64,000 nt of DNA from Clostridium sp. chh4-2 (GTDB lineage Bacteria; Bacillota; Clostridia; Lachnospirales; Lachnospiraceae): positions 186,001-250,000 of the forward strand of contig NZ_PKUU01000006.1 in assembly GCF_002899675.1 (NCBI RefSeq), given 5' to 3'. Of this stretch, positions 34,837-43,532 are shown one piece after another. The first letter of the stretch is position 1, and the number at the start of each line of letters is the position of its first letter. The notes beneath the pieces were generated by a model. That model was not told the DNA's origin. It did no database searches and was given only the letters and a program-made list of their open reading frames with translations. A program made the position numbers and the translations under genes.

Positions 34837-36507
34837 TTATAAGCACTTTCCAATCTGCCGCCGATTCTTCTCCATCCGTTCCAGATCCACCCACGTCCAT
34901 TGATAAAAATTCCGATAGACATTATGTCTTCGGTTATCAGCAACAAAGTGCTGCTCCTCTTCGCTTAAAACCTCCCATAACATCTCAAGCCCATAACGTT
35001 CTTTCATCACAGATAACGGAACCAGCTGTTCTGCCTCCGGAGTAAATATATAAGTATACATAAGCGCTCTAAACATTGGATATGCTGCTGGATAGTTCTC
35101 CTTTATAAACTCCTGATCGAAATAGATCAATTGTTTATCCACATAGAAACAGTTAAAAGGAACCATGTCTACATAACACTGCTTTAAAATAGGTCCGTAT
35201 TCTATCTGGCATTCCTCTGACCCTGGAAAAGCATTCTTTTCTGAAGACACAATCTCTGAAGACCTTATAATATTTTGATAAATCAGTTCAAAAATCACTT
35301 CAAATTGTTCCTTATTCTTTTCTGATACAAGCTTTCTCAGATAATCAGAACAGGTTATCTCATCCACAAACGGCATAACAATTGCATCATTCTCCATTGT
35401 GTGCGGTACGATCGGAACCCCATGCTGCTTTAAATTCATAATATTATCATATGCGCTCCGGACGCTCTTTTGACCGTCATCATACAATGCTCTTTTCTTA
35501 ACGAAACGCCGCCCCTTCTTATCCGGTGCCTGATGAATACTGGTGGCCAGTCCATGTTCTTTTCCCCGGTCTGTGGTCACCGCTGCAAAAACAGCAGTCC
35601 CCTTATCCCCGCTTTCACTGCACTCCACCAGAAAAGAGTTGGCAAAAAAATGGAATACTTTATTATCCAGAATGTCCGAATACAGCCACTGCTCAGGAAG
35701 CAATAGCGTTGATGGATCCGGATGATAAAAAAGCAGACGTTCTCCCAAATCTTTCTGCGGCAGATATTCATCTGAATAAACCATCTGTGCCAGCTTATAG
35801 TCCGGCAGTGGATAATAAAAGCGCTGCTGAATGAGACCTGCATTTTCCAAAATCATCTCCAACTCATGTCTTCCAAAGGTATAGCCTTTCCCTGGCGTAC
35901 AGTACTGTCCGATACCGCCAAACGGCATTTTTGTATAGTTCTCCGGTTCGCCGCAGAAGTAACGGAGTCCATATTTATTTTCCGCCGCGATTAAAAATTT
36001 TCCATCCGGCTTCAAATAACTTTTTAAGCCGCTTAAATACTTAACATAATCTTCAGAATTTTTACTTCCTCCGCATTGACGTTCCAGACTGCCTATCATT
36101 ATAATATAATCAAACTGTCGTGAAATTTCCATATCCGTTATATTTCCGGCGTAAATATCCAAATTATCCCTTTTCTTATATCTTTCCTGAATTGCCTGCG
36201 CCTTAAATAATCCGTATTCTACGGTAGTGACATTTTGACACCGGTCGCAGAGCATCCCGGTCAATGCGCCAAACTCTCCGCCGATTTCAAGAATATCTGA
36301 TTTTTTTTTAAATTCATACCAATTTAAAACGGAAGTCCTCATCTGGGACAGATGATAAAAAACCTGCCATCTGCTGTCTTCAGTCAAAACAGAGGCATAA
36401 TCCTCATCGCTATTTTTTTTAATATATTCCATGATATCCCGGTTAACATCGATCTTATTCTGGTTACAGCCGCTCCCTTTATAATATTCCAAATGCAAAC
36501 GCGCCAT
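34837..36507 (-). CDS. SAM-dependent methyltransferase fused to kinase-like domain
   Basis: A 556-residue protein. The N-terminal half (about 60-270) is a class I methyltransferase with the SAM motif ILEIGGEFGALTG near 70-85, an acidic VEYG strand end and FDYIIMIGSLE. The C-terminal half (about 335-520) resembles small-molecule kinases: KKRALYDDG, then MENDAIVMPFVDE as hinge, DMVPFNCF as a variant of the catalytic DxxxxN loop, and YFDQEF as the metal-binding DxE. The histidine usual before the catalytic aspartate is absent. It is first in a three-gene unit with the LicD fusion and the glycerophosphodiesterase. It may methylate or phosphorylate a sugar; the substrate is unknown. Confidence 0.65.
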   Translation of the reverse strand: MARLHLEYYKGSGCNQNKIDVNRDIMEYIKKNSDEDYASVLTEDSRWQVFYHLSQMRTSVLNWYEFKKKSDILEIGGEFGALTGMLCDRCQNVTTVEYGLFKAQAIQERYKKRDNLDIYAGNITDMEISRQFDYIIMIGSLERQCGGSKNSEDYVKYLSGLKSYLKPDGKFLIAAENKYGLRYFCGEPENYTKMPFGGIGQYCTPGKGYTFGRHELEMILENAGLIQQRFYYPLPDYKLAQMVYSDEYLPQKDLGERLLFYHPDPSTLLLPEQWLYSDILDNKVFHFFANSFLVECSESGDKGTAVFAAVTTDRGKEHGLATSIHQAPDKKGRRFVKKRALYDDGQKSVRSAYDNIMNLKQHGVPIVPHTMENDAIVMPFVDEITCSDYLRKLVSEKNKEQFEVIFELIYQNIIRSSEIVSSEKNAFPGSEECQIEYGPILKQCYVDMVPFNCFYVDKQLIYFDQEFIKENYPAAYPMFRALMYTYIFTPEAEQLVPLSVMKERYGLEMLWEVLSEEEQHFVADNRRHNVYRNFYQWTWVDLERMEKNRRQIGKCL

Positions 36508-36589
36508 AATTACCTCCCCTAATACTATTCAGCATCTCAGATTTCAATTTTCATTCCTATTTACCAGTAATCCAATCTTCAACTCATTG

Positions 36590-36618
36590 ATCATATCATA
36601 CTGAATATCACCAGTCAA
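36590..36618 (-). promoter_or_regulatory. Promoter of the methyltransferase/LicD/GDPD unit
   Basis: On the minus strand TTGACT (36618-36613) and TATGAT (36595-36590) are separated by 17 bases, about 80 bases before the ATG at 36507. GGGGAGG precedes the start codon. Confidence 0.65.
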
Positions 36619-36647
36619 AACAATCTTGCCCCAAACTCCACCTCACC

Positions 36648-36676
36648 TTGACATCCCCCCCTTTTCCATATATATT
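36648..36676 (+). promoter_or_regulatory. Strong promoter of the DUF4214-like/GT-B-like unit
   Basis: TTGACA (36648-36653) is followed after 17 bases by TATATT (36671-36676), 42 bases before the ATG at 36719, which has CCGGAGG upstream. It diverges from the promoter at 36590-36618. Confidence 0.75.
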
Positions 36677-36718
36677 TAACATAGAAATTATCTTTTCCAT
36701 AATCCGGAGGTCATATTA

Positions 36719-38140
36719 ATGCCATCATCCCAAACTGATCTCAGCTTTTTATTTAGCTGTGAAAAAGACTCAACATTCATTATATCCTGTTATGAAACGC
36801 TTTTAAATCGTACAATTGATCCTCATGAGCTCCGCCATGCCATCCAGATGTTTAAGAACGGCTTATCACGCGGTGGTTTCATCTATTGGGTCAGCCGTTC
36901 TCCAGAATTCAAAAAACGGTTTGAAATCAAAAACATAGAAAAATACCGTACAGAATGCTACTTATATAAAATTGGCGAAAAAGTAAAATTCGCTCTGAAA
37001 CTTGATAAAAAGTCCCCAATAAAATTAAAGTTTTTACCCCTTACTAACAATTCTTCCATGAATTTTTCCCTTTACAAATCTGATAATTCACTGGAAACCG
37101 AATATTCTGCCCTTTCAACAGGTCAGATATTCCAATTAGAATCCTACATTCCTACAGTCCATGATACTCCTTCCTACGTAACTGTAGGATATATGGCACA
37201 GGATATTATTAAGCCGGACGCGGTTTCACTATCTTATGCGCCCACAGATTTTAATTTAAAGACGCTTCTGGAAAAGCATGACTTCTTTATCACTTCTCCG
37301 GAAACCATTTTTCATTTACTCACAACCAATGCTATAGAAAAATTGACCCAGATGACACAGGAATATCTTGTTTTCACAATGCCTGTCCTTCCTACAGATT
37401 ACAACAGCCTTTCGATCGTGTGGGATAACCATTGGGATAACTATGAAGTCAGAACTAATGGTTCTTATGAAAGATGGATGAAGGGCAATACCAGTAAAGC
37501 GGGCATCCACATAATTAATCACAGTGAATCCGGAAAACATGTTTCTATAACCTTTACGTTATCATCTTTAGCTATTGGTTCTGCTGTAATTTTAGGCTTC
37601 TCAGGCCAGGAGAATACATTGGTATTTAAAGATACCTTGTGTCCTGTATACATGGATTTATGGCTGAATCCTGGCTATAACGAGATAACCTTCACTTATT
37701 TTGGTTCTAAAATTGTCCCTCCTGGCGATTGGTCCAGGGCCGTGGAAATATCGGTTACTGACTTCCAACTGGAAGAACATTCTGATTCTCCTGCAGTTTA
37801 CTGCAAAAAAAGTGCTTATGATCTGTGTGAAGACGAATTAGGCAGCGGATATTACCCATTCCTTCTAACAGATCCTTACATCCGTTCTCAGCTTCACAAG
37901 AACGGTTATTTTCAAGTTGAGAGCTACAGACTATTTTCTACTTATGCGGTTCAAAAATGTGCAGTTACCAGATATTATCACTCCAATGATGAACGGAGCT
38001 TGAACTGTTATTATATTTTTGAGGAAGAAGAAGTTTTGGATAATACAAATGGCTTTTCCTCTTTAATGCTTTATGTTGCCAGACGGACTGCTCCATTTAA
38101 TCCGATTCCTTTTGAATTTATCAGACCAATTAACAGCTAA
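36719..38140 (+). CDS. DUF4214-like domain protein of unknown function
   Basis: A 473-residue soluble protein with no signal peptide. Residues about 20-72 fit the DUF4214 pattern: SCYETLLNRTIDPHELRH, then GLSRGGFIYWVSRSPEFKKRF. This domain is often found in proteins of glycan loci and in secreted repeat proteins. The rest, about 80-470, shows beta-rich stretches and no motif I recognise; one part resembles carbohydrate-binding sandwich folds, but only by composition. It is translated just ahead of the GT-B-like gene (17-base gap) from a strong promoter, opposite in direction to nearly all neighbours. A role in glycan recognition is only a guess. Confidence 0.55.
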   Translation: MPSSQTDLSFLFSCEKDSTFIISCYETLLNRTIDPHELRHAIQMFKNGLSRGGFIYWVSRSPEFKKRFEIKNIEKYRTECYLYKIGEKVKFALKLDKKSPIKLKFLPLTNNSSMNFSLYKSDNSLETEYSALSTGQIFQLESYIPTVHDTPSYVTVGYMAQDIIKPDAVSLSYAPTDFNLKTLLEKHDFFITSPETIFHLLTTNAIEKLTQMTQEYLVFTMPVLPTDYNSLSIVWDNHWDNYEVRTNGSYERWMKGNTSKAGIHIINHSESGKHVSITFTLSSLAIGSAVILGFSGQENTLVFKDTLCPVYMDLWLNPGYNEITFTYFGSKIVPPGDWSRAVEISVTDFQLEEHSDSPAVYCKKSAYDLCEDELGSGYYPFLLTDPYIRSQLHKNGYFQVESYRLFSTYAVQKCAVTRYYHSNDERSLNCYYIFEEEEVLDNTNGFSSLMLYVARRTAPFNPIPFEFIRPINS

Positions 38141-38157
38141 AATGCAGGAGGTATTAA

Positions 38158-39132
38158 ATGAAAGAACTATATTATATCTTCCATGGGTACGGCGGTGAAA
38201 ATTCGCTTATACCATTGGCTGATTATATGCAGAAAAAAGGGCATCCTGTTTTGGTAATTGATGACCAGAAATTCCCCTATACCCGAGCAGAAATGTTTGA
38301 ACATTTAAGGCTGCTGAAAGAGCAGTATCGGATTGTATTCATTACTTCAGCCCATCTATGGTTTGACCAATACAATTATCTGCACTTTTATGGACATGAC
38401 CCCAATATGATATCTGCACTTGAATTGTTGGATTACTTAAAACCTGATTACTCTGTATTTTACCCTCATGATATGGAGTGTTTTATGCATGACAGTGAAC
38501 TTCCGTGGCTAGAGTTATTTGATCTGGTTATGCTTCCATACCAGCACAATATTTACTATAAACTAAAACACAGGTGTAAACGCGTTGAGGTGGTTTACTG
38601 GATAAAAAAACATACGGCCACTGAATTTTCTGTTGACCGCGATCACCCGGTATATGCCCCTGCCTTTTTTCCAAGCAACATCATTACCTTTTATGATCAG
38701 CTTGGTGCAGAAGGCTATGCCGATTGGTTCCGCCGCTATATAGGACCAGATATCCCCATTAAAATGCCGGCCGGCGATTTTGGCGTATATCCAATCCTCT
38801 CAAAAGAAGGCTATCACTTTTTAGACCCGGCAAGATCCGTTTATGATGCCATGTCTGATTACAATCTAATCATAGGCAGCGGGCATTCATCCATCATTTA
38901 CGAAGCGGCGCTCAGCGGTATCCCTGTTATCTCCATCCTGGATGGTTGTTTTACTGATGAAATATATCTAAAAAGCATATCCGGTATCAGTGGTGTGTAC
39001 CCTCTTCACCCTGAAGAGCTGCAGGATTTTATAAAAGAAATCAACTCAAATCATAAACTGCTGGCCACCGGACCGGACATATTGAAACCTTTTGATTTTG
39101 AACGTGTATATCAGTACCTTACAGAGTTTTAA
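38158..39132 (+). CDS. GT-B-fold glycosyl- or glycerophosphotransferase-like protein
   Basis: A 324-residue protein without membrane segments. The N-terminus (YYIFHGYGGENSLIPLADYM) and the C-terminal YNLIIGSGHSSIIYEAALSG with GIPVISILDG match the donor-binding half of GT-B enzymes and CDP-glycerol glycerophosphotransferase-like proteins. FYPHDMECFMHD may line the active site. AGGAGG is 5-6 bases before the ATG. It ends right before a strong terminator. It could use one of the CDP-alcohols or nucleotide sugars made in the locus; no closer identity is supported. Confidence 0.55.
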   Translation: MKELYYIFHGYGGENSLIPLADYMQKKGHPVLVIDDQKFPYTRAEMFEHLRLLKEQYRIVFITSAHLWFDQYNYLHFYGHDPNMISALELLDYLKPDYSVFYPHDMECFMHDSELPWLELFDLVMLPYQHNIYYKLKHRCKRVEVVYWIKKHTATEFSVDRDHPVYAPAFFPSNIITFYDQLGAEGYADWFRRYIGPDIPIKMPAGDFGVYPILSKEGYHFLDPARSVYDAMSDYNLIIGSGHSSIIYEAALSGIPVISILDGCFTDEIYLKSISGISGVYPLHPEELQDFIKEINSNHKLLATGPDILKPFDFERVYQYLTEF

Positions 39133-39139
39133 AAAAATC

Positions 39140-39172
39140 ATTCCCGGCACCTTTTTCAAAAGTGCCGGGAAT
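39140..39172. terminator. Bidirectional rho-independent terminator
   Basis: A perfect 11-base stem (ATTCCCGGCAC/GTGCCGGGAAT) with an 11-base loop lies between convergent genes. On the plus strand it is followed by ATTTAATCTT; on the minus strand by TGATTTTTTT. It ends both the 36719-39132 unit and the export unit ending at 39207. Confidence 0.88.
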
Positions 39173-39206
39173 ATTTAATCTTCATAACTATTATATAATA
39201 ATTTTT

Positions 39207-40412
39207 CTATTCATTTTCCCATTGATGCACTAACCTGCAGATTCCCTTATCCTTAAATTCAGAATACATCTCAAATTCAAAAGCATCCTGAAAATTATCC
39301 ACCGGAAAACCATCAACTGTAGTGATAGACAAATCCATCTTATATTTTCCCGGAATTAAAAGCATAGACTCAAATTTCAGATCAATTACTCCATCTTTAT
39401 CAAGGTCAATGCGGTCTGCATAGTCGGTTCTGCTGCTGGTGGCATAACATTTTGTTCCCTCTGCATTTCTGATCTCAAATCCAAAGGTTACATCTTCAAC
39501 TTTTTGTTTCACTTCATAAGCAATCCTGATCGTAACTGCCTCTCCTGTTTTATAAAGATTTCTACCGTTTTCACTTTTAACAAGTGATTCTACTTCTTTT
39601 ATACGAACCAAACCATTGCCTGCGCGCTCTCCTGCATTTTCCGGTACCACAGATGTAGGAACTGCATCCTGTCTCAATTGCCCCATATAAGCCATATAAT
39701 GAGGGTGTACATCTCTTGGACTTCCCTCTTCCTGGATTTTTCCGTCATGAATCCATATGGTTCTTTCACAGAATTCTTCAATCTGGCCTAATCCATGTGA
39801 AACAATTACAATTGTTGTTCCTTCCGCTTTAATCTGCTTCAATTTATTGAAGCACTTTGCCTGAAAATTCGCGTCTCCTACAGCTAAGATTTCATCGATC
39901 AGCAAGATATCCGCATCAACATTTATAGCCACCGCAAACGCTAAACGCATATACATACCAGATGAATAAGTTCTTACCGGATTATCAATAAATTCTCTCA
40001 GTTCAGAAAATTCAATAATCTGTTCCAGCCGTCTCTCAATTTCCCTTCTTGTCAATCCAAAAATAGACGCATTAGTATAAATATTCTGCCTCCCACTCAT
40101 ATCTGGATGAAAACCTGCACCAAGTTCAATTAAGCTGGACACACGCCCCTTCATCTCTATGGTTCCACTATCTGGATACATAATCCTTGTCAGAAGTTTC
40201 AATGTAGTACTCTTACCACATCCATTATGCCCTATAAGCCCTATGGCCTCTCCTTTTTTCACTTCAAAGCTAATACCATTTAATACATTTCGTTCTTCAT
40301 ATTTCCTTCTTTTGCTAAAAAGAGCTAATTCCTTTAATGTATGCCCCTTGTCTAGATATACACGAAATTTTTTAGTTATATTATGCACTTCAATTGCATT
40401 TTCAGTTTTCAT
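39207..40412 (-). CDS. wzt: Polysaccharide ABC exporter ATP-binding protein with C-terminal glycan-binding domain
   Basis: A 401-residue ATPase of the Wzt/TagH type that powers export of lipid-linked polysaccharide. Walker A is GHNGCGKST (61-69), the signature YSSGM (149-153) and Walker B ILLIDE (169-174); SLIELGAGFHPDMSG is typical of this subfamily. From about 255 an extra beta-rich domain matches Wzt C-terminal domains that recognise the polymer end before export. It follows the permease gene by 16 bases and is last in its unit, directly before the terminator. A domain of this kind usually goes with a chain-end modification, which is compatible with the methyltransferase-like protein upstream. 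Confidence 0.9.
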   Translation of the reverse strand: MKTENAIEVHNITKKFRVYLDKGHTLKELALFSKRRKYEERNVLNGISFEVKKGEAIGLIGHNGCGKSTTLKLLTRIMYPDSGTIEMKGRVSSLIELGAGFHPDMSGRQNIYTNASIFGLTRREIERRLEQIIEFSELREFIDNPVRTYSSGMYMRLAFAVAINVDADILLIDEILAVGDANFQAKCFNKLKQIKAEGTTIVIVSHGLGQIEEFCERTIWIHDGKIQEEGSPRDVHPHYMAYMGQLRQDAVPTSVVPENAGERAGNGLVRIKEVESLVKSENGRNLYKTGEAVTIRIAYEVKQKVEDVTFGFEIRNAEGTKCYATSSRTDYADRIDLDKDGVIDLKFESMLLIPGKYKMDLSITTVDGFPVDNFQDAFEFEMYSEFKDKGICRLVHQWENE

Positions 40413-40428
40413 GTCCTACCTCACTTCC

Positions 40429-41205
40429 CTACATCTGTTCTGCAAAATGTCTCTTCAATTTTCCGAATACAAGAAATCCAATAATCAGAAGACCTATACC
40501 GACCCCAGTAGCGTGTACCAACGTGCTTAGATGGGGTGCCCTACCATAGTAAAGAATATCCCTGTATGCAATAATAACCGGGGTCATAGGATTCAGCATG
40601 TAGAGTGCCATGTAGCGTTCCGGGATAAGGTCAATCGAATACATAATTGGAGTCAAAAATTGCCAAGCCATCGTCACAATTCCTAACAAATACTCCAAAT
40701 CACGAATATAAACAGTTGCAGAAGACACAATTAAGGCAGACCCCAGCGCCAGCATATACTCTACAAACATAATAATCGGCAAATACAATAGGGCACCAAA
40801 ATTAATTCCTCTTCCCGAAAAGGCAACTACTATAATCACTACAACAAAACTTAAAAGCATATTGACAAATTGGCTGGTAGTAAATGCAATAGGCAATACT
40901 TCCCTTGGAAAATATATCTTTTTAACCATATCCTGCTGACATCTGATACAACTAGAACCGCCTGAAACAGATACACTGAAAAACAGCCATGGTACTAAAG
41001 CCACAAATAAATGTAAATAATAATCTTCTACATCCGACCTTAAAATCACCGAAAAAACCAATGTATAAACAGCCAACTGTAAAAGCGGATTCAAAAACGT
41101 CCAAAAAAAGCCCAAGATCGACCCCTTATAACGCCCCTGAAGATCCCTTCTCACCAAGCTGAATATCATTTCCCGATATGCATACAATTCTTTAGCTAAC
41201 TGCAT
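40429..41205 (-). CDS. wzm: Polysaccharide ABC exporter permease
   Basis: A 258-residue ABC-2-type permease (Wzm/TagG) with six predicted membrane spans. It has RRDLQGRYKGSILGFFW at the N-terminus, ALVPWLFFSVSVSGGSSC in the middle, and YIRDLEYLL and LTPIMYSIDLIPE typical of the family. ATG 41205 is chosen because GGAGG lies 6-7 bases before it; an open extension of 38 codons overlaps the previous gene. Together with the ATPase it would move the completed polymer across the membrane. Names follow the Gram-negative system; in a monoderm it is equally called TagG. Confidence 0.9.
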   Translation of the reverse strand: MQLAKELYAYREMIFSLVRRDLQGRYKGSILGFFWTFLNPLLQLAVYTLVFSVILRSDVEDYYLHLFVALVPWLFFSVSVSGGSSCIRCQQDMVKKIYFPREVLPIAFTTSQFVNMLLSFVVVIIVVAFSGRGINFGALLYLPIIMFVEYMLALGSALIVSSATVYIRDLEYLLGIVTMAWQFLTPIMYSIDLIPERYMALYMLNPMTPVIIAYRDILYYGRAPHLSTLVHATGVGIGLLIIGFLVFGKLKRHFAEQM

Positions 41206-41219
41206 TTTTTCCTCCAACT

Positions 41220-42371
41220 TTAAACTAATTTTTCGTATACCTGTTTTAATATTTCCACTGAATGTTTCCAGGTATACTTTTGGGCTCTCTCGATTCCCTT
41301 TTGGCCCAATTTCATACACAGATCCCTATCACGCATTACTCCCGCCATTGCTCCTTTTATCTCTTCCACGCTCAACGGATCTACTAAAATTCCGGCATCT
41401 CCCACCACTTCCGGCAAAGAAGAACAGTTTGACGTGATAACCGGCGTCCCACAGGCCATAGCCTCTAATGGAGGCATGCCAAAGCCTTCATATAAAGAAG
41501 GGAACAAAAATGCTTTTGCACCTTTCATAAGCACAGGTACATCCTCTGCATCCACATATCCGGTAAAAATAACCTGATCCTCTATTTTCAGTTTATGGAC
41601 ACTTTCAAAAATAGAATCGTACAGCCAGCCTTTTCCGCCGGCCAGTACAAGTTTCGGTATCTCCTCACCAGCATTCTCTTTAATAAGCTTGTCATAAGCT
41701 TCTATGACCCGTTCTATATTTTTCCTCGGCTCAAGTGTTCCTAAATACAGGAAATATTCCCCTTGTATCTTATAATGTTCTTTTGCCTTTTCTACCTGCT
41801 CCTCCGTGTAGTTAGGGTGATACAGATCTAAATCCACACCATTGGGCATAACCGTAATCTTTTCTGGCTTAACTCCCAGATATTTGACGATTTCCTGCTT
41901 GCTGAACTCCGATACCGTAATAATTGCATCAGCCCGCCTGCATGACCCTTTTAATGTGAGCTGCAGCCATCTTCTAGTTTTATAATATACAGTCTCCGGA
42001 TAAGCTTTGTATGCCATATCATGAACAATTGTTACTTTCTTCCCCTTAACTCCAGGAGGCACTACAAAATTAAAAAACTGTGTAATCTGCCTATCTTTTC
42101 CAAAAAACATGCTGTATGGAATGGGAAAAAAGGGCCATACCAATTTATAAATCATCGGATGAAACCATTTGCAGGGATTCATCTTCACACCGTATTTTTC
42201 ATACTCATGAACCGGGTAACGCTGTCCATCTTCTTGATGATACGCCATATAATCACACTGGCACTGATACTTTGGATCCGCCGCCAATTCCTTGACAATG
42301 TTATCCGCACACCAGCCGATTCCCGTCTTATTGCCGCCAAGAAACAGCTGCGATTCAAATGCTATTTTCAT
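41220..42371 (-). CDS. GT4 glycosyltransferase (mannosyltransferase-like)
   Basis: A 383-residue GT-B enzyme. Its N-terminal half has GGNKTGIGWCADNI, VHDMAYKAYPE and ADAIITVSEFSKQEI. The C-terminal half has LYLGTLEPRKNIERVIEAY and the EX7E donor-binding motif in PSLYEGFGMPPLEAMACGTP. This layout matches the MtfA/WbdA-like mannosyltransferase group within GT4, so GDP-mannose from manBC is a likely donor, though not certain. It lies 12 bases after the GT4 gene at 42384 and 14 before the permease, inside the export unit. Confidence 0.86.
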   Translation of the reverse strand: MKIAFESQLFLGGNKTGIGWCADNIVKELAADPKYQCQCDYMAYHQEDGQRYPVHEYEKYGVKMNPCKWFHPMIYKLVWPFFPIPYSMFFGKDRQITQFFNFVVPPGVKGKKVTIVHDMAYKAYPETVYYKTRRWLQLTLKGSCRRADAIITVSEFSKQEIVKYLGVKPEKITVMPNGVDLDLYHPNYTEEQVEKAKEHYKIQGEYFLYLGTLEPRKNIERVIEAYDKLIKENAGEEIPKLVLAGGKGWLYDSIFESVHKLKIEDQVIFTGYVDAEDVPVLMKGAKAFLFPSLYEGFGMPPLEAMACGTPVITSNCSSLPEVVGDAGILVDPLSVEEIKGAMAGVMRDRDLCMKLGQKGIERAQKYTWKHSVEILKQVYEKLV

Positions 42372-42383
42372 AGTATTCCTCCA

Positions 42384-43532
42384 TCACCTATTTTGAAGTT
42401 CCCGATATACTTTTAAAACCTCTTCTATCATGTAGTCCACATTAAAATATTCCCGCACTCTTTTAGCTGCCGCTTCACCGAACTGCTGCCGCTCTAAAGG
42501 ATGCTCAATCAGCCACTGCATAGCGTCCGCAAGCGCCAAGTCATCTCCCGGCTCTACTGTAAGCCCGGTCTGCTTGTCAATACTTACATATGGTACTCCA
42601 CTTGGCAGTTTTGTATTAATCACCGGTTTCCCATACGCCATTGCCTCCATCTGCACAATTCCAAACGCCTCACTTTTCGCAATAGAGGGCAATACAAAGA
42701 CATCACAGCCCGCCAATTCCTGTTTCAAAACTTCATTCGACACACTTCCCAGAAAACGAACTCTATCAGTTATCTCCAGCTCTGATGATATTTGCTCCAA
42801 TTCTCCTTTTAATACTCCATCGCCAATAACAGTAAGGCAAGCACCTTCAACGTGCTTTAATGCCTGCAGCAAAACTTCACAGCCTTTATAATAAACCAGA
42901 CGCCCTATAAATAAAAATTTGATTTCAGCATCTGTCTGATTTCCACTTTTATCCGTCCTCACATAGGCGGTACTGCACAAATATTTATCCGCACTATCCA
43001 ATACCCCACGCTCCACACCAAACGGTATCACCCGGCACTTGCTGCGATACGGCCCCAGATAAGAGGACCCCTCAATGTGTCCTTCCGTTGCCACCATGAT
43101 AACATCAGCCCTTTTTAACAGTCTTTCCATAATTGGGCGATAGAAATACATCATCTTTTTTTGCCTTACCACATCACTGTGCCACCATAAAACAACTTTA
43201 CCTTTATAACCTGATAAAAGGCAGGCCAAATCTGCCAATGGAAAAGGCATGTGAATATGTATGATATCCTGCATCCGGCTCTTTTTACGGAACTGCATCA
43301 AAAAAGCAGGTGAAACAGGAAGGGAACAGAACGTTCCCATACTGGAACAGCGGTATACTTTTACTCCATTAATTTCCTCTTCGCTTCCAGCGCCCTTTAC
43401 CTGGCAGGTCAAAACCGACATATTAGTTTCCTGACACAGCCCTTCTGCAATATCTTGAACAATCCGTTCAATACCGCCCAGCATAGGGTAATACATCCTG
43501 CAGACCTGCATTACATTCATCTTATTTTTCAT
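42384..43532 (-). CDS. GT4 glycosyltransferase
   Basis: A 382-residue GT-B enzyme with a glycine-rich acceptor loop near the N-terminus (YYPMLGGIERIVQDIAEGL), FLFIGRLVYYKGCEVLLQAL in the middle and the EX7E motif in IAKSEAFGIVQMEAMAYGKP. Its ATG overlaps the stop of the WbaP-like gene by 4 bases (ATGA), so it is translationally coupled to the initiating enzyme and may add the second sugar. Donor unknown. Confidence 0.86.
   Translation of the reverse strand: MKNKMNVMQVCRMYYPMLGGIERIVQDIAEGLCQETNMSVLTCQVKGAGSEEEINGVKVYRCSSMGTFCSLPVSPAFLMQFRKKSRMQDIIHIHMPFPLADLACLLSGYKGKVVLWWHSDVVRQKKMMYFYRPIMERLLKRADVIMVATEGHIEGSSYLGPYRSKCRVIPFGVERGVLDSADKYLCSTAYVRTDKSGNQTDAEIKFLFIGRLVYYKGCEVLLQALKHVEGACLTVIGDGVLKGELEQISSELEITDRVRFLGSVSNEVLKQELAGCDVFVLPSIAKSEAFGIVQMEAMAYGKPVINTKLPSGVPYVSIDKQTGLTVEPGDDLALADAMQWLIEHPLERQQFGEAAAKRVREYFNVDYMIEEVLKVYRELQNR

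Noticed and set aside
34802-34900. N-terminal extension of the LicD fusion (33 more codons)
   Set aside because: It overlaps the preceding gene's end and lacks LicD similarity; the ATG at 34801 has a good GAGAGGA site.
41206-41319. 38-codon extension of the ABC permease
   Set aside because: It overlaps the upstream GT4 gene; the ATG at 41205 has GGAGG at proper distance.
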